Assembly (NCBI GenBank): GCA_021613375.1
Contig: CM038703.1
Location: 23,734,194-23,798,193, forward strand
Reading direction: 5' to 3'
Origin: Megaleporinus macrocephalus
Taxonomy: Eukaryota; Chordata; Actinopteri; Characiformes; Anostomidae
DNA length: 64,000 bases
The stretch's first letter is position 1; each line of letters opens with the position of its first letter. A program made the translations under genes and the position numbers. The notes under the pieces are model-generated. The model did not search any database, was not told the origin of the DNA, and saw only the letters and a program-made list of their open reading frames with translations. Positions 47,001-61,462 of this stretch are shown here, one piece after another.

Positions 47001-50000
47001 CAGTACTTCATCTTCTTTTTCCAGATGCTCCTGCAGAATCACGTCCTGAATTTTGCCTGTTTGTCATGTATAAACCACATTATTCTTACTGATAAGTTGT
47101 TTTGATTAAATTTTTTCCATCAATGACATTATTGATAGCTAGCTTGACTCACCGATATGTACATTCATCATCTTGGCACAGTATTTGCTCATGGCCTCCA
47201 GATCATTGATTTGTCCCTGCAGGAAAGAAACCTGGGCCTCCAACTCTTCCTGCATGCACACAAAAACAAAGATTAACAAGTGGCAGAAAATTTGACAGCA
47301 AGTTTTGGTCTAATGTTTAATATTATAAAAAATAGTACCCTAGTTAAAAAATAATATAACTAAGTCTGATTTATCATATAGACTGGCTTGTTGTTACCAC
47401 AGGTTAAAAAAAATACTCAGCTATGCTTCTGAATTATTTTTATACTGCTATTTTAAGTTTGGCTATTATTATGCAAAATATTAAGTAAGCTACTTTTTTA
47501 TAATTGTATATCTTATACTGAAGAACTGTTCACATAAAAGTTAAGATACGCAAAGTTAAGATGTTACAGCTGCTTACCATGTCCTTCTTGCCCATGGATT
47601 TACTGTGTGAGCGGGAGCGACTGATGTTGAAGAACGAATCTTTTTTAGTGGCTGAGAGGGGCGGGGACGATGTGCTAGACTCCCGTCCCCTGGAGACAAG
47701 AAGAGGAGGGGATGACATTGCATGGTCCCGCCCTCCAGACAAGCTCTCCGTACTCGGGGAGGAACTTACAGTCCTTGATGTCTGGCCTACAAAGTGCAGA
47801 ATAAATAGAAGATATGAGTCTCTAAATCATGAACAAGATCAACAAAAATGAAAAGTGTATTATTTTCATTTTTTAAAATGCACACGTGGACTTTTTAGGC
47901 TAATAAATTGTGCAAGACAAGCTGAAAAATAGACCACAGGCAAACAGGTGCAGTAAACAGAGAAGCATGTGTGATTAAGCATTTAGATTTAAATGAGAGA
48001 TGTTTTGATCAGATCTAATAGCATTTTAATTGGTCAAGTATGTGTAACATGTGCCCTGAGTCAGTTCTGATGTTTTGTTTCTTATTTGAAACTTATTTTT
48101 CTTTATTCAGTCCGCCAGCAATCTTGATTTAGCTTAATGAAGTACTGAGTAGTCAAACCAGGTATTAAGATGCATGTAATACTGGGTTGCCATAAAGAAA
48201 AGTTAGAAGGGGGTTAAATAAACACACTGACACATGTAAAACCACTACTAACTACTAACTAAGTGTTTTTCTGAGCAAATAAAAGCTTTTTATGTGGCTT
48301 AAATTATGTGGCTTAAATACCAAAAAAAAAGTGCTGGAGCTGATAAGGAAGTACTGGCACATAACCACTTCACATAAATCCACACTCTGAATGCTTTTGT
48401 ATATATCTCAATAACTGAATTCAGCAAGAATTTATTCGAAGTACATAGATCATATGGGGCAAGGGGCAAAGAATGGATCAGGACAACCCTAATTATAGAG
48501 CAGTGGAAGATAAGGAAACGTGGTGCTTATACACCGGTGGAATTTATGCACATAATGTAGCTTAAGGGCTCATCAGTTTTTGTCCTGAAAGGTCAGAGGC
48601 CACTCAACTGTGCAGAACAGATGGCCCCTGCTATAACGTACTACACACATTAGTAATAGCGTCACATGAAAGAGCTGTCTGCGCATTTATGAGCGGATAT
48701 GTGGGTTCTTCATATTTGATTACAGTTGTTGCAAAATAGTGATCATGCATATCACGTGCAAACATTACATGGAGGATTATCACACTAAATCACAGCGGCT
48801 GAACATGCATCCGCACACTATTACACTGACACAACAAAAGGAAGAACAGATGCACACGCCAGGGTTGATGCAGCTGCTAAGAGAGAGGTTACCTTGCATG
48901 TCAGAGAGTATTTGGGTGGGAAGAGAGATCTGAGATACTCCAGTAGAACCTACATCTAACAGACAGGAGAGTGAGGCTACTACACACACCCACAGCACAC
49001 TAAGACCCACACTCAGTGGTGAATATCAGGTATTAAACAGCTGAGGATGTGCACAAACTCTCTAAATAAATCATGTTAATAAACATCCTTTCTGTGTTAA
49101 CATTTTAAACGTGATTTTTTAATGAACAAAAATGACACTCTAAACAAATCATGGATTTAATCACTGACCAGTCACTTTATGGACTACCAGTCATCTACAA
49201 CCCCAATTCCAAAAATGTTAGGATGCTGTGTATAATGTTGTGTAAAAACAAAATGCAATGATTGAAAATGCACATATCCATTTTTTATTCTCAATAGAAC
49301 ATAGAAGATCAGATTGTTATCAAATTATTTATTCATTTAGAACATGATGGCAATGCATCTCAAAAAGGGGGGGAGGGGCCAACAAAAGGCTAGAAAAGTA
49401 AGAGGTACTAATAAAAACAGCTGGAGCAACAATTTCCAACTAAGTCACGTGACTGGGTATAAAAAGAGTAATATAAAATTGGGAAGACTTTTAATAATAC
49501 ACCAACTACAGAACATGATATCATAAAAAGATTCAAAGAATCTGGAGAAAGCTGTGTGCAGGGGACAAGGCCAATGATCAATATTGGATGCAGTATGGCT
49601 TCATAGAAGAAAAGTCCAGGTGCTGAACTGACCTGTCTGCAGCCCAGACCTTTCACCAATAGAGGATATTTAGTGCTGAGATCCAAGACTGCTGAGCAGC
49701 TAGAATCCCTGTCCCAACTTTTTTGAGACGGTTGCTGCTACCAGTCTCAAAATGAGTTAATAATTTTGGTAGAAATGGTAAAATGTTGCACTTCCAACAT
49801 CTGATATGTTCTATTGTTAACAAAAATAGGTCTATGTGATTTGCAAATCACTGCATACAGTTTTTATTTACATTATACATGGGTTGCAGTCAACTTATAC
49901 CAGAAATCAAGGTGTGTTAAAATATATGTGCTGTTTTTAACACATCTGTTTTTGAAGTAAAGGGCCTGTTATGAAAAGATCCGCTTAACTGTAATCTCAC

Positions 50001-53000
50001 CTTTGCTAAGGTGCACAGGCATACTCTCAGACTTCAGCAGACGGTGCTGTGTCTGTGCCTGCATTTGTGTGTGGGAGGAGCTGGAGCTAGACGAAGGCTC
50101 AACCGACGGCCGAGGCGCCTGAGGCTGTGAGGGTGGGGCCGAGAGCACCTCACTGTTGATGGGCGAGATGCCGCTGGAACCACCTCCCATCGGGGCAATG
50201 AGCTTCCTGCCAAAGTTGAGCAGAGAGCTGGAGACCTTGTTAATATTGAGGGGAGCTGCTTTAGTGCTAGCCCTGAATAAATGAAGAGGGAAAAAAATGA
50301 ATCACAGGAAAGAACATTTATGAAGATATAAACAAAGACTGCAGAATCAGATACAGGCACAACATACCGTGTCCTGTTCATAAGGTCAGCTCCACGAGTT
50401 TTGTAGTAGTCAAGGTTTTGCTGGAATTGATAGTTAACCGGCCTTGGGTTGTTCTGAAAGCAAGGGACATGACAAACAAGTAATCCAACTCAGCACCATC
50501 ACTACCAGCTATGCATGGACTAGTTCATATTCCATTCTTCATTAAATAAATATTAATTCTAAAGAATTTCTCTCACATTCAATTGCTTGGTCTAGAGTAA
50601 CAACTGCCAAATCATCAGAGAAATGACACATACAAAACATCCCAAAACACATGCCCAGCCAAATTAAACACAACAATTCGGTTATTCCTGTGGAGCTTGT
50701 AAGTTTGGAATCGAGATTACAATTGAAAAAATGTCAGCATTTTGTTAGACTATATCATCATATCCTAATTTAAAGAAAAGTGAACTGGTAAATTAGAACC
50801 ACATTTTCATACAGTGCCCAAATGGGTATGTATAGAAAACAGCTCAGAGTGGGCATAGTGCCTCTTAATAAACATAGTTCAGATTTCGGAAGGAGGACAT
50901 TTGCAGCATGAGGAATTTCCCCAGTTACACATTTTATGTTAATAAATGCACAAAATTGGGGCAGTGTGTGAAAAGCAAACAAAAAAAGAAAAAAAAACTG
51001 ATTTTACCTGTTTTTGAATGAAAACAGTATAAAGACAAATTATGTAAAATTTTACCGTATCAACCATCGAGATCAAGTAAATTGTGTTTTTGTAAATATA
51101 GTCTAAATATAATCTCATTTTAAAACTTTCTTGGAAAACATTCCAGAAAAGTTAGGAGAGGACCAACTGAAGACTAGTAGGATCCTAAAATGTTCAAAAA
51201 ACATCCTAAACAGATTATGCAAGCCATATTCTGCATGTGTTACAACAGCATATAGGTTTGGAACGTGTTACAAGCAATACAAAAAAAATTACTTAATTTA
51301 TAGGATACAAAAAAAATGTGTTATTAAAGCACTTGAAATTAAATAGGTGAAACAGAATTTACAAATCAATTAACTTTTTTTGGAACTGGGTTTGTACAAA
51401 AGGGGAAGCTAATAGCACTTATACAGCTTTTGCGTTTCTTAGAATTGTAAGGGGGTAAAACTGCAGGCCTATAATTCAGCATAATGAGAGTAAGGAGTGT
51501 GAGTCCACATTTGCATTTTAAAAAGGATTAAATTAACAGGGTAAAAAGAACAAACATTTAGGTGAACTGAAACACCATGGTGGTATATATGTAACTATGT
51601 CTATATTTAATATTATATTATATATATTATATTATATTTTTTTTAGGTGTACAGTTTAGTGCATCTGAATTAATAGATAAATCTTGCTTTATCTAAACTG
51701 AAGCATCATTCTTGTTGGCACAAGCCAATGTTAATCTTACTGTCATGTATGGGTTTTAAATATTTTAATAAGGCTAATGCATAGACTAGACCAGTGAAAA
51801 ATCTAAGTGGATACCTTTGGATCTCTCAGGAACAGTGCTTTGTGCAGAAGAGAATGGATGTCTCCAACAGGAGGGTAGTGCATCAGGAGGCCAAGACATG
51901 TCTGAAAATTACTGGCGATCACTGAAATAATAAATACAAAATATGACTTGATTTGTTACTAGCATGTAAAGCCACATTTTTATTTTTAATGCTACCAGAA
52001 ACTATCAAAAACAAATTATGTTCTCTTTGTAATGAATCATGTAGTTGTTTAGTGCTCCTCATGTAGTGAAGATATTTATAGTAAACAGAATAAGCATACT
52101 GTGACAAAATGTATTGTGTATATACCCATCATATGACAGCCATGATTGTAATGCAAGATTGTTGTCACTCACCATTTGTTACAATAACTTGTTCAGTGTC
52201 TGACAAAGGCTCCGCTTGAACAGTTTTTTTTTTTTTTTGTTTTTTTTTATTTATTTTCTTGATTTTGCCTAATCTGTAGTACATGGCCTCAATAAATATA
52301 CTGGGACAGTTAACAAGCATGTGAATTAAAAAGGCTATCACATCTGGCAAAAATAAGTACACAGGAGATTATTATTTATCTATTTGTACACTTCTGATTC
52401 ACTAAAACGCTACAGACTTGGTATTGGAATAGTATTGACATCTGGATTTCAGCATAGCTGTCATGTTCGAATCCAACACATAGGATGCTTGCATGTCCTT
52501 GCAAATTAAGTAAATGGTGGCTTTCATTTTTGCCTCTGACTGTCTACGAGTCACAAGGTCCATTAAAGATTGCAAACGCAAGAGGATACATGTACTTCTC
52601 GCATCTTTAACTAAAGACTTTGTTTGAGTAAACAGGAATAATTTAGTTAACTTAGGTCTGGCATGGGCAATACGGCAAAAGTATCATATCACGATTGACA
52701 TTTGCAGCATACATTATACACATCACTCATTTTCACAAACAAGCACAAAGCACTAGTAGTGAAATAATTAGGAATTGCCATTAAAAAATGAAAGAAGCTC
52801 AATCATCAGTCCATCATCAAAGCAGATATTCAAAAATTTAAATTAAAGATGTAACGTACTCTACTGGACTAAAGGGTCTAACTAAATAAGACTAATAATT
52901 AAGTACAGACGATATCCTCAATATTGTCAAAAAGGCATATTATGTTACCTAGACTAGTCTTTGTCTTTCTCTCAAACATGTGTGCAAGCCTTTGTGGCAA

Positions 53001-55591
53001 CATTGACTATCAAGTACTTCAAGTACATCATGATGGTCGTGTAAGTTCTTGGCTAGTTTTTCTTTAAGTACAAATCAGATCTAGGTATGTAAATCCGTGC
53101 AGCCATATCATACACTGTTGGACTGTTTGGTATCACTCACATGCATCTCTGATGTACAGCAGCATGGCCACAAACACGTAATCCACCAAGTCCAGAGTGA
53201 TGCTGTCTGCAAACAGCGCATCCCACACCACCAACAGGTCCTGCAGAGGAAATTCTCTACCGAACAACAGCCGCACCCAGCGACTGCAACACACAAGAAA
53301 AAAATTATGTAAATAAAGAAAACCTCAGATCTGTAAACTTGCTCACTCATTCCCCTCCATGAACAGCTTGGCAAAAAATATTTGCTGAATGACAATGTTT
53401 AGATTATACCCAATGAATCAGGCAATATGCAGTTAATCAGCAAAGACTGAAAGTTTTTGTTTCAAGTTTGCTTTTTTTAGTTTAGTTTAGAGCTTCAGAT
53501 TAGAACTTGAAGCTATTCTTGCTAACAGACACTGAAAGTCAATGGTCTCCCAATTTTGTTTGAGCAGTCAATGTGGTTTAGAATGCAAAATGACTTTAAA
53601 CTATAAAAAACTAATGCCTTCTGTCCATAGCACAATTTATTAATTCTGCACCAGTCGGTTTTGGTGTGTGTGTTCCAGTGTTTGTTATCGCTGTTAGCAC
53701 TGCAGCTCCAGTTCTTAAATAGACAAACAATGACTTAACAGATCGGCAGCATCTTGGGAAAGCAGAAACAAATTTGATTCCTTTCATTTTTGATCTCCAA
53801 CCTTTGCTGAAACATACAGACAAATGTGCACAGAGACTTACATGCCATATATCTGGGGAGCAATTTCCAGGCGGTTGAGGTGCATGTGCAGTTCAATATC
53901 ATGCTTTTTCACCAGCTGGTCCTGGATGCGGTTTACTTTGGTCACTATGGCAACAGAAGGGCCAGCATCCTGGGGTCTGGCAAAAGGTATGCTGGTCAGC
54001 ATCTCTTCCTTTCCCTGCAACAATAAAATAACTTTTGTGAGCCTTATTCACACTTTTAAAGTTATTAGGCAGAAAGAGATCAACTTTAAAAAAGCTGAAA
54101 TATTCCTTTAGGGTGAGAAACAGAAAGTTTAATTGGGACATACCTTCCGCACCTCCCGCTCAAAACTGGAGAACCAGGGCTCTGCTGTCTCCATGAGCTG
54201 TGAGAACATGGCACTGTAGTGTAGAAAAAAGTGGGGTTACACTGTAAATCGGTGTAGTAAAAAAAGAAATGTTACAATACAATGACAATGATTTCACTTC
54301 TTCTCTTTAACTCACTATGCATCGTGCTCATGGAACTTTGGATTCAGAAGCACTTTCATCTCTTCACTGAAAAATAAGCAAATGTTCACACAAAAGCATT
54401 CACACAAATGTCACCTGCATTGGCATTTAACATGGGATTATGTAAGTATCTCCATGTGCGCTATTTAAAATGAACTCCCTGCTGGCTATACAGTGAAATA
54501 AAAGACTACTTAGAAGGTCTGGAAACACCTACTCATATTAGGTACTATGTGCAACTCAAGCATGTTTAAAGTGACCTTTATATCTCGTTCTAACTCTGTT
54601 ATGCACTTGCTGTTTTATTTTTATTTTGTAATGTTTTAATTCTGTAAATAGATTTGTTTTTTAATTTCACGCTTCAACTTTGTTATAACCTTAAGAGCTA
54701 GCTCAGGTTATGTGCCGTTACACAGATACAGGTCATATCAAGCTCATTTACTTGCACTTGTTCTTATAAAAACCTCAAGATACCAACATACCAACACCTT
54801 ACGTAGGTAAAGCTGGCAATAAAGGAGGGTCTGCCCATACAGACAGCTGCTGCAAATGTAGCAGTCAGACACAATGATCATTTTAAACATCCTGCCTTAG
54901 TAAATACCTTTCAGTCAGCAACACATTGTTTGATTTTAGCCCCCTTTTTAAAACATATATAGTCACAAACACAAGCACAGGATGTGTAGAGACAACCCCT
55001 TGCCCAATATGGACAGAAACACAGGTAAGATCAAAGTCCAAAGTCCATATATGGCTACTTTACTCTGTTTGAATGAATATGGATGTACAAGTGTTAATAA
55101 ACAAAACTATAAAACTAACTATAAAAAAGCTGTCCATAAAAACTGGTTTTAAAGGACATTTAACTACAGCCATGGATATAAACTAACCTGGGATTGGCGG
55201 TCTCACTGGCATGCTGAAAAGCCTGATGGTCACAGTGAAGGACAAAAACGATTGGAGCCAATAACTCATGCATCCCCTGGAGAGGGAAATGGGGCGAGAG
55301 AGAGATAATTCATAAAATGAAAGCAATATAGACAAATGATAAAAGAAAGAAGGAGAAAAAAGAAAAAGGTACAGCCATAAAAGCAAGGTCATTACATATA
55401 GATATATCAGCAACATTTTCCCTTAAAATGTAATGTAATATTTTAGAACAGGTGAAAAAAAGTATGCACAAAAAATAAAAGAACGCAGTTTAGTATCATT
55501 AGGTTTGAACAGAAGTGCCACATGGCAGCAAGTTTCTGTTACGCCAACACCTTGACATCTAATAACAATAGTACTAATAATAATAACAATA

Positions 55592-55633
<42 letters not shown>

Positions 55634-56644
55634 TGTGAGTGTGTTAAAGCATTTTACAGTTGTGTGGAAATGCTGGTGGGATCAAGCTTGATTTGACAGG
55701 CCACTTTTTTCCAGCTCCCACTCCTTTGAGGAACCTCTAAGGCAAATGCTATTGTCACTCATACATTTCTGGAAAACCGCTGGTCTTGACTCTAATTTAA
55801 AATTGATGGAGTATGCAGTAATTAAGAAATGAATACCTAAAGATAGTGAGTGTAAAATACTTGCCAAAATTAATAATTTTTTGCCAGAATTAAATGATTT
55901 CAAAGACTGACTTTGATGACTTCCAGGTTTCTAGGTTGGAGCAGTTTGATCGTTTTCTTTCCACTATTATGGGTCCATAATATTCATGACTGTTTTAAAA
56001 GGTATTTTAACAACCTACTTAATGGTTATGAAATGTAAAACTATTAAGAAAAATGAAAATGAACCGAACACATTTGAAACTGTGTAATCTGTAAATCATG
56101 AAGTAATATAACTGGAGACAATGTAACTGGATATCATGGCAGTGAAAGGATTGTGAAGGGCTGATCAAATCACTGATCATTGAAAAGTCCAGTAGGCAAA
56201 AAAAGGTACTTTGTCAAAGCTTCTTTATCAAACAGACAATGAAACGAGAATACCTGTTTATAGAGTAACTGCTCATTTTCTCGCGCATAGCAGAAGAGAA
56301 TGTCAGTCAATTTAGTCCGAACATCCTCCTCTTGGAAATACCGCATCTCTGGAAACCTGTACAGCCACAACACCATATACATATCAATGAAAGATCAGAT
56401 GGGATTCATACCTGATTTACAGTTAATGCTATAAGATTATTGAGCAGCAGTAAAAACAATTAACACACCTGCCCATGGTTTACCAAGTCAGACATACGTA
56501 GACCTGCATTGGTATTATATCTGCTATCATACAAATTTTACACTATCAACAGAACTAAACAGACTGTTTCTCTTTCTTATTTATTTGCATATAATGTATT
56601 GATCTTCCTGTAAGCTACAATACAAATAAATAAATAAATTAATT

Positions 56645-56685
<41 letters not shown>

Positions 56686-59600
56686 TTATCATGACTACTA
56701 TCCATTGTAAATGTTTTTTCTAGAATCATGGGCTCCGGAGCTAATCCCAGCGTCATTGGGCGAAGGCGGGGTACATCATGGACAGTTCGCCAGTCCAACG
56801 CATGGCCAACATTCACTCACGCACTCACACCTACGGGCAATTTAGAGTGTCTTTGGACGTGTGGGAGGGAATTGGAGTACCTGGAGGAAACTCACTCAAG
56901 CACAGAGAGAAAATGCAACTCCACACAGAACGACCCAGGCCAGGGATCGAACCCGGATCATCTTGCTGTGAGGCGACAGTGCTAACCACTACACCACCGT
57001 GCCGCACACAAACCATTCAGAATCACTAAATTACACAAACATTTAGCAAAATTGGGAAATATCCCTGAGTAGGCCATACGTCTATGAACAGTTTAATTCC
57101 AAAATGATTTATATCCATTTGTAACAAATTTTAATGTAACAAGTATCACAGCATAATAGTCTTCAAAGGGTTCTATAATGCAGTAGACCACAGCATAAAA
57201 ACAGTGCCACTGTGTTAAAAACAACACAAAACCCTGCCTTAAAATCATTTCCCAATCATCAGAAAAATAAACTCTTAATATCAAAATGGCACAAAAGCAC
57301 CATTAAAGATATACACTTGAACTGACATAAAGCATGAACTTCATTTAAGTTAAAAGACTACACAGGAGAGGCTCTTGGAAAAGACTGAGGGTGTGTCAAA
57401 CTGATTTATTAAACTGGTTTATTGTTAAGATATGTTCGGGATTAGAATTTTTAAAATGATTAATACAAATGCAGCTAAACACCTCAGGGTTTAGACTAAG
57501 ACTTTAGACTAGGTATGCAATTATCAATTATTTTACTAATCGAGCATTCTATTGATTATTCCATCGATCAAGTAATCAAGTAATCGATTAAAAAATATTT
57601 TTGCCTCATTAAAGAACAATAGTAATTATATAAGATAAAATAAGACATGTGTCTCAACATGTTATTGCTTATATTGTATATAGTACAGTATTAAGGAAAA
57701 ATTTGAATAATAAATATAATTCAAAATTTATTAATAGAAATGTATCATACTATAAATTCACTATAAGACCGGCTACTGTACACTCAGTTACTCTGCTGAA
57801 GCTTGTCCCACACTTGCTGACCCGACTTACTGCAAACAAACTAAACTGAATATTCTAACTGTATTGGATTTGGTGCATTTTTGGCTCCAAATTGCTATAA
57901 ACACCACCTGATATTTAGTTTGCTGTGTAATTTATGCATCACTATGCGGGAAGAGTGTGTGTGAGGGGTCTATGTTCTTGTCTGTTTGTGACTGTGATCA
58001 AAACAATAATGTGAATGAAGCTCAGGCTTTCATTTTTTGTGGTTATGTTCTTAAGCAAAGCTTAGATCATTTAAGGACATGACTCGCTATCACACAGACT
58101 TACTTTCTTAACTAGTCATTACATATAACCATAACTATCATACACGCTTTACTAGCCTTCATCTCAACTCACCATCACACTGACTTACTTTATTAACTAG
58201 TCATTACATATAACCATAACTAACATACACGCTTTACTAGCCTTCATCTCAACACACCATCACACTGACTTACTTTATTAACTAGTCATTACATATAACC
58301 ATAACTAACATACACGCTTTACTAGCCTTCATCTCAACACACCATCACACTGACTTACTTTATTAACTAGTCATTACATATAACCATAACTAACATACAC
58401 GCTTTACTAGCCTTCATCTCAACTCACCATCACACTGACTTACTTTAACTAGTCATTACACATAACCATAACTAACATACACGCTTTACTATCCTTCATC
58501 TCAACTCACCATCACACTGACTTACTTTATTAACTAGTCATTACATATAACCATAACTAACATACACGCTTTACTAGCCTTTATCTCAACTCACCATCAC
58601 ACTGACTTACTTTATTAACTAGATATTACATATAACCATAACTAACATACATGCTTTACTAGCCTTCATCTCAACTCACCATCACACTGACTTACTTTAT
58701 TAACTAGTCATTACATATAACCATAACTAACATACACGCTTTACTAGCCTTCATCTCAACTCACCATCACACTGACTTACTTTATTAACTAGTCATTACA
58801 TATAACCATAACTAACATACACGCTTTACTAGCCTTCATCTCAACTCACCATCACACTGACTTACTTTCTTAACTAGTCATTACATATAACCATAACTAA
58901 CATACACGCTTTACTAGCCTTCATCTCAACACACCATCACACTGACTTACTTTATTAACTAGTCATTACATATAACCATAACTAACATACACGCTTTACT
59001 AGCCTTCATGTCAACTCACGATCACACTGACTTACTTTCTTAACTAGTCATTACATATAACCATAACTAACATACACGCTTTATTAGCCTTCATCTCAAC
59101 TCACCATCACACTGACTTACTTTATTAACTAGTCATTACATATAACCATAACGCTTTACTAGCCTTCATGTCAACTCACGATCACACTGACTTACTTTCT
59201 TAACTAGTCATTACATATAACCATACCTAACATACATGCTTTACTAGCCTTCATCTCAACTCACCATCACACTGACTTACATTCTTAATTAGTCATTACA
59301 TATAAACATAACTATCATACACGCTTTACTAGCCTTCATCTCAACTCACCATCACACTGACTTACTTTATTAACTAGTCATTACATATAACCATAACAAA
59401 CATACACACTTTACTAGCCTTCATCTCAACTCACCATCACACTGACTTACTTTCTTAACTAGCCATTACATATAACCATAACTAACATACACGCTTTATT
59501 AGCCTTCATCTCAACTCACCATCACACTGACTTACTTTATTAACTAGTCATTACATATAACCACACCTAACATACATGCTTTACTAGCCTTCATCTCAAC

Positions 59601-61357
59601 TCACCATCACACTGACTTACTTTCTTAACTAGCCATTACATATAACCATAACTAACATACACGCTTTATTAGCCTTCATCTCAACTCACCATCACACTGA
59701 CTTACTTTCTTAACTAGCCATTACATATAACCATAACTAACATACACGCTTTATTAGCCTTCATCTCAACTCACGATCACACTGACTTACTTTATTAACT
59801 AGTCATTACATATAACCATAACATACACGTACACATAACATACACATAACCATAACATACACGTACACATAACATACACATAACATAACCATAACATACA
59901 CGCTTTACTAGCCTTCATCTCAACTCACGATCACACTGACTTACTTTATTAACTAGTCATTACATATAACCATAACTAACATACATGCTTTACTAGCCTT
60001 CATCTCAACTTACCAGCACACTGATTGAGCTAAATGATATTACTGACGTTACTGTGGACTGACCTGCTTCCTGCTTACATGCTAAAGCACTGATATCTTG
60101 CTCGGCTAGGGCTTACCATAAAAGCTTAGTTGCTTGCTTTCTGAAGTTAGCTTCCCAGTTCCATCTTACATGGTGCAGAAGTTACATTCTGGCGCTTGTA
60201 ACTGCTGCATCATTTAAGATGGAAAAGCGGAATTCACATAAGAAGCTAACTTCAGCCACATCTTTCTTTCTATTTTGCAATCTGCGCCATCAAATCACGT
60301 CTTCTTTGTTCGTGTCCCTTGGCAAGACTGTAAACGCGCACTGTGCAACAGTAAAAGGCATCCATGTGAAAGAGTGCGCTGTATATGGTTGTATGGATTA
60401 AACAAATCCTTTGCATCGTTGATTTTTTGTAATCGAGTTAGCAGAGTTTCTCGAGGAATCGTTTCAGCCCTAAATCAGACAGATCTGAAACTTTTGTATT
60501 CGGTCAGTAAAGGCTCTCTAAATTTGTGATCCTCTTTGACTGCCGGGAAAATGGGGCTTCTTACGTTCTCAGCACATCCTGCTTGATCATGCTCCGCAAC
60601 TCTTTATCCTGAAAGAACTTATTCCACAGACTCTGGACAGAAGAAAAGAAAGGGACATTGCATGTGAATAGAAATAAGAAGATACACATTCTATGCCACT
60701 ATATAAAAATCTGGATTAATATTCTCACTCACTCCCTCATCCTGAGACAGAGGGTTGTTCACAACCAGGTCCTGCTGGCCTGCGGCTTTGCGTGGGTTCG
60801 TGATGTGCTACAGAGGGAGAAAAACAAGTATGTGCATGAAATACATTTGTGTTGCTTTATGAAATCAGTTTCAAGCACAAATGCATGCACAAACACACTC
60901 ACCGTCTCTTTGATCTGCTCGTACTGAGCTCGGAGCTCCCTGGTCTTATTGATCCACTGGTTCTTATCCTCAGGCAGGATATCTAAATAGAGCTGAGACA
61001 CCACAGATACTGATACATTCCCTCTGCATATGTCAAACTCACATTTGCATAATAAAGTTTACCAGAACTGTACAGTCAGACACATATAATACTGTGCAAA
61101 AATCAGAGACCAAGCTTCATTATTTCCATTTCTAGTCAAAAAAAAATGTACTCATTTGTTAGCGTGAGGGGCAAAAAAAAAAGTTTCCTTTTTTTTTTTA
61201 CTTGTTTTTAGCTTATAAAAATTCTGACATGGTAATCCCAAACACTCAACAATCCCAATTGTGTTTAGGGCTGGTGGGTTCACTGCTCTGAGAACAGCAT
61301 CTTCTTTGTTTAATCTGTATTTTTCTGCTCTTCTTAAAATCGGCTAAACACCACTTC

Positions 61358-61388
<31 letters not shown>

Positions 61389-61421
61389 GAGATAGAGAGA
61401 TAGATAGAGAGACAGATAGAG

Positions 61422-61462
<41 letters not shown>

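Noticed and set aside
53824..54111. Plus-strand frames of 66-95 codons
   Set aside because: Antisense to the tbc1d5 exon at 53842-54014.
58088..60025. Regular array that might be taken for CRISPR
   Set aside because: The whole 85-bp unit repeats; there are no unique spacers between short repeats, and the context is a vertebrate intron.
57513..60478. 8-bp target duplication for the hAT-like element
   Set aside because: The flanks (CTTTAGAC and AATCAGAC) agree only in part, so a duplication was not claimed.
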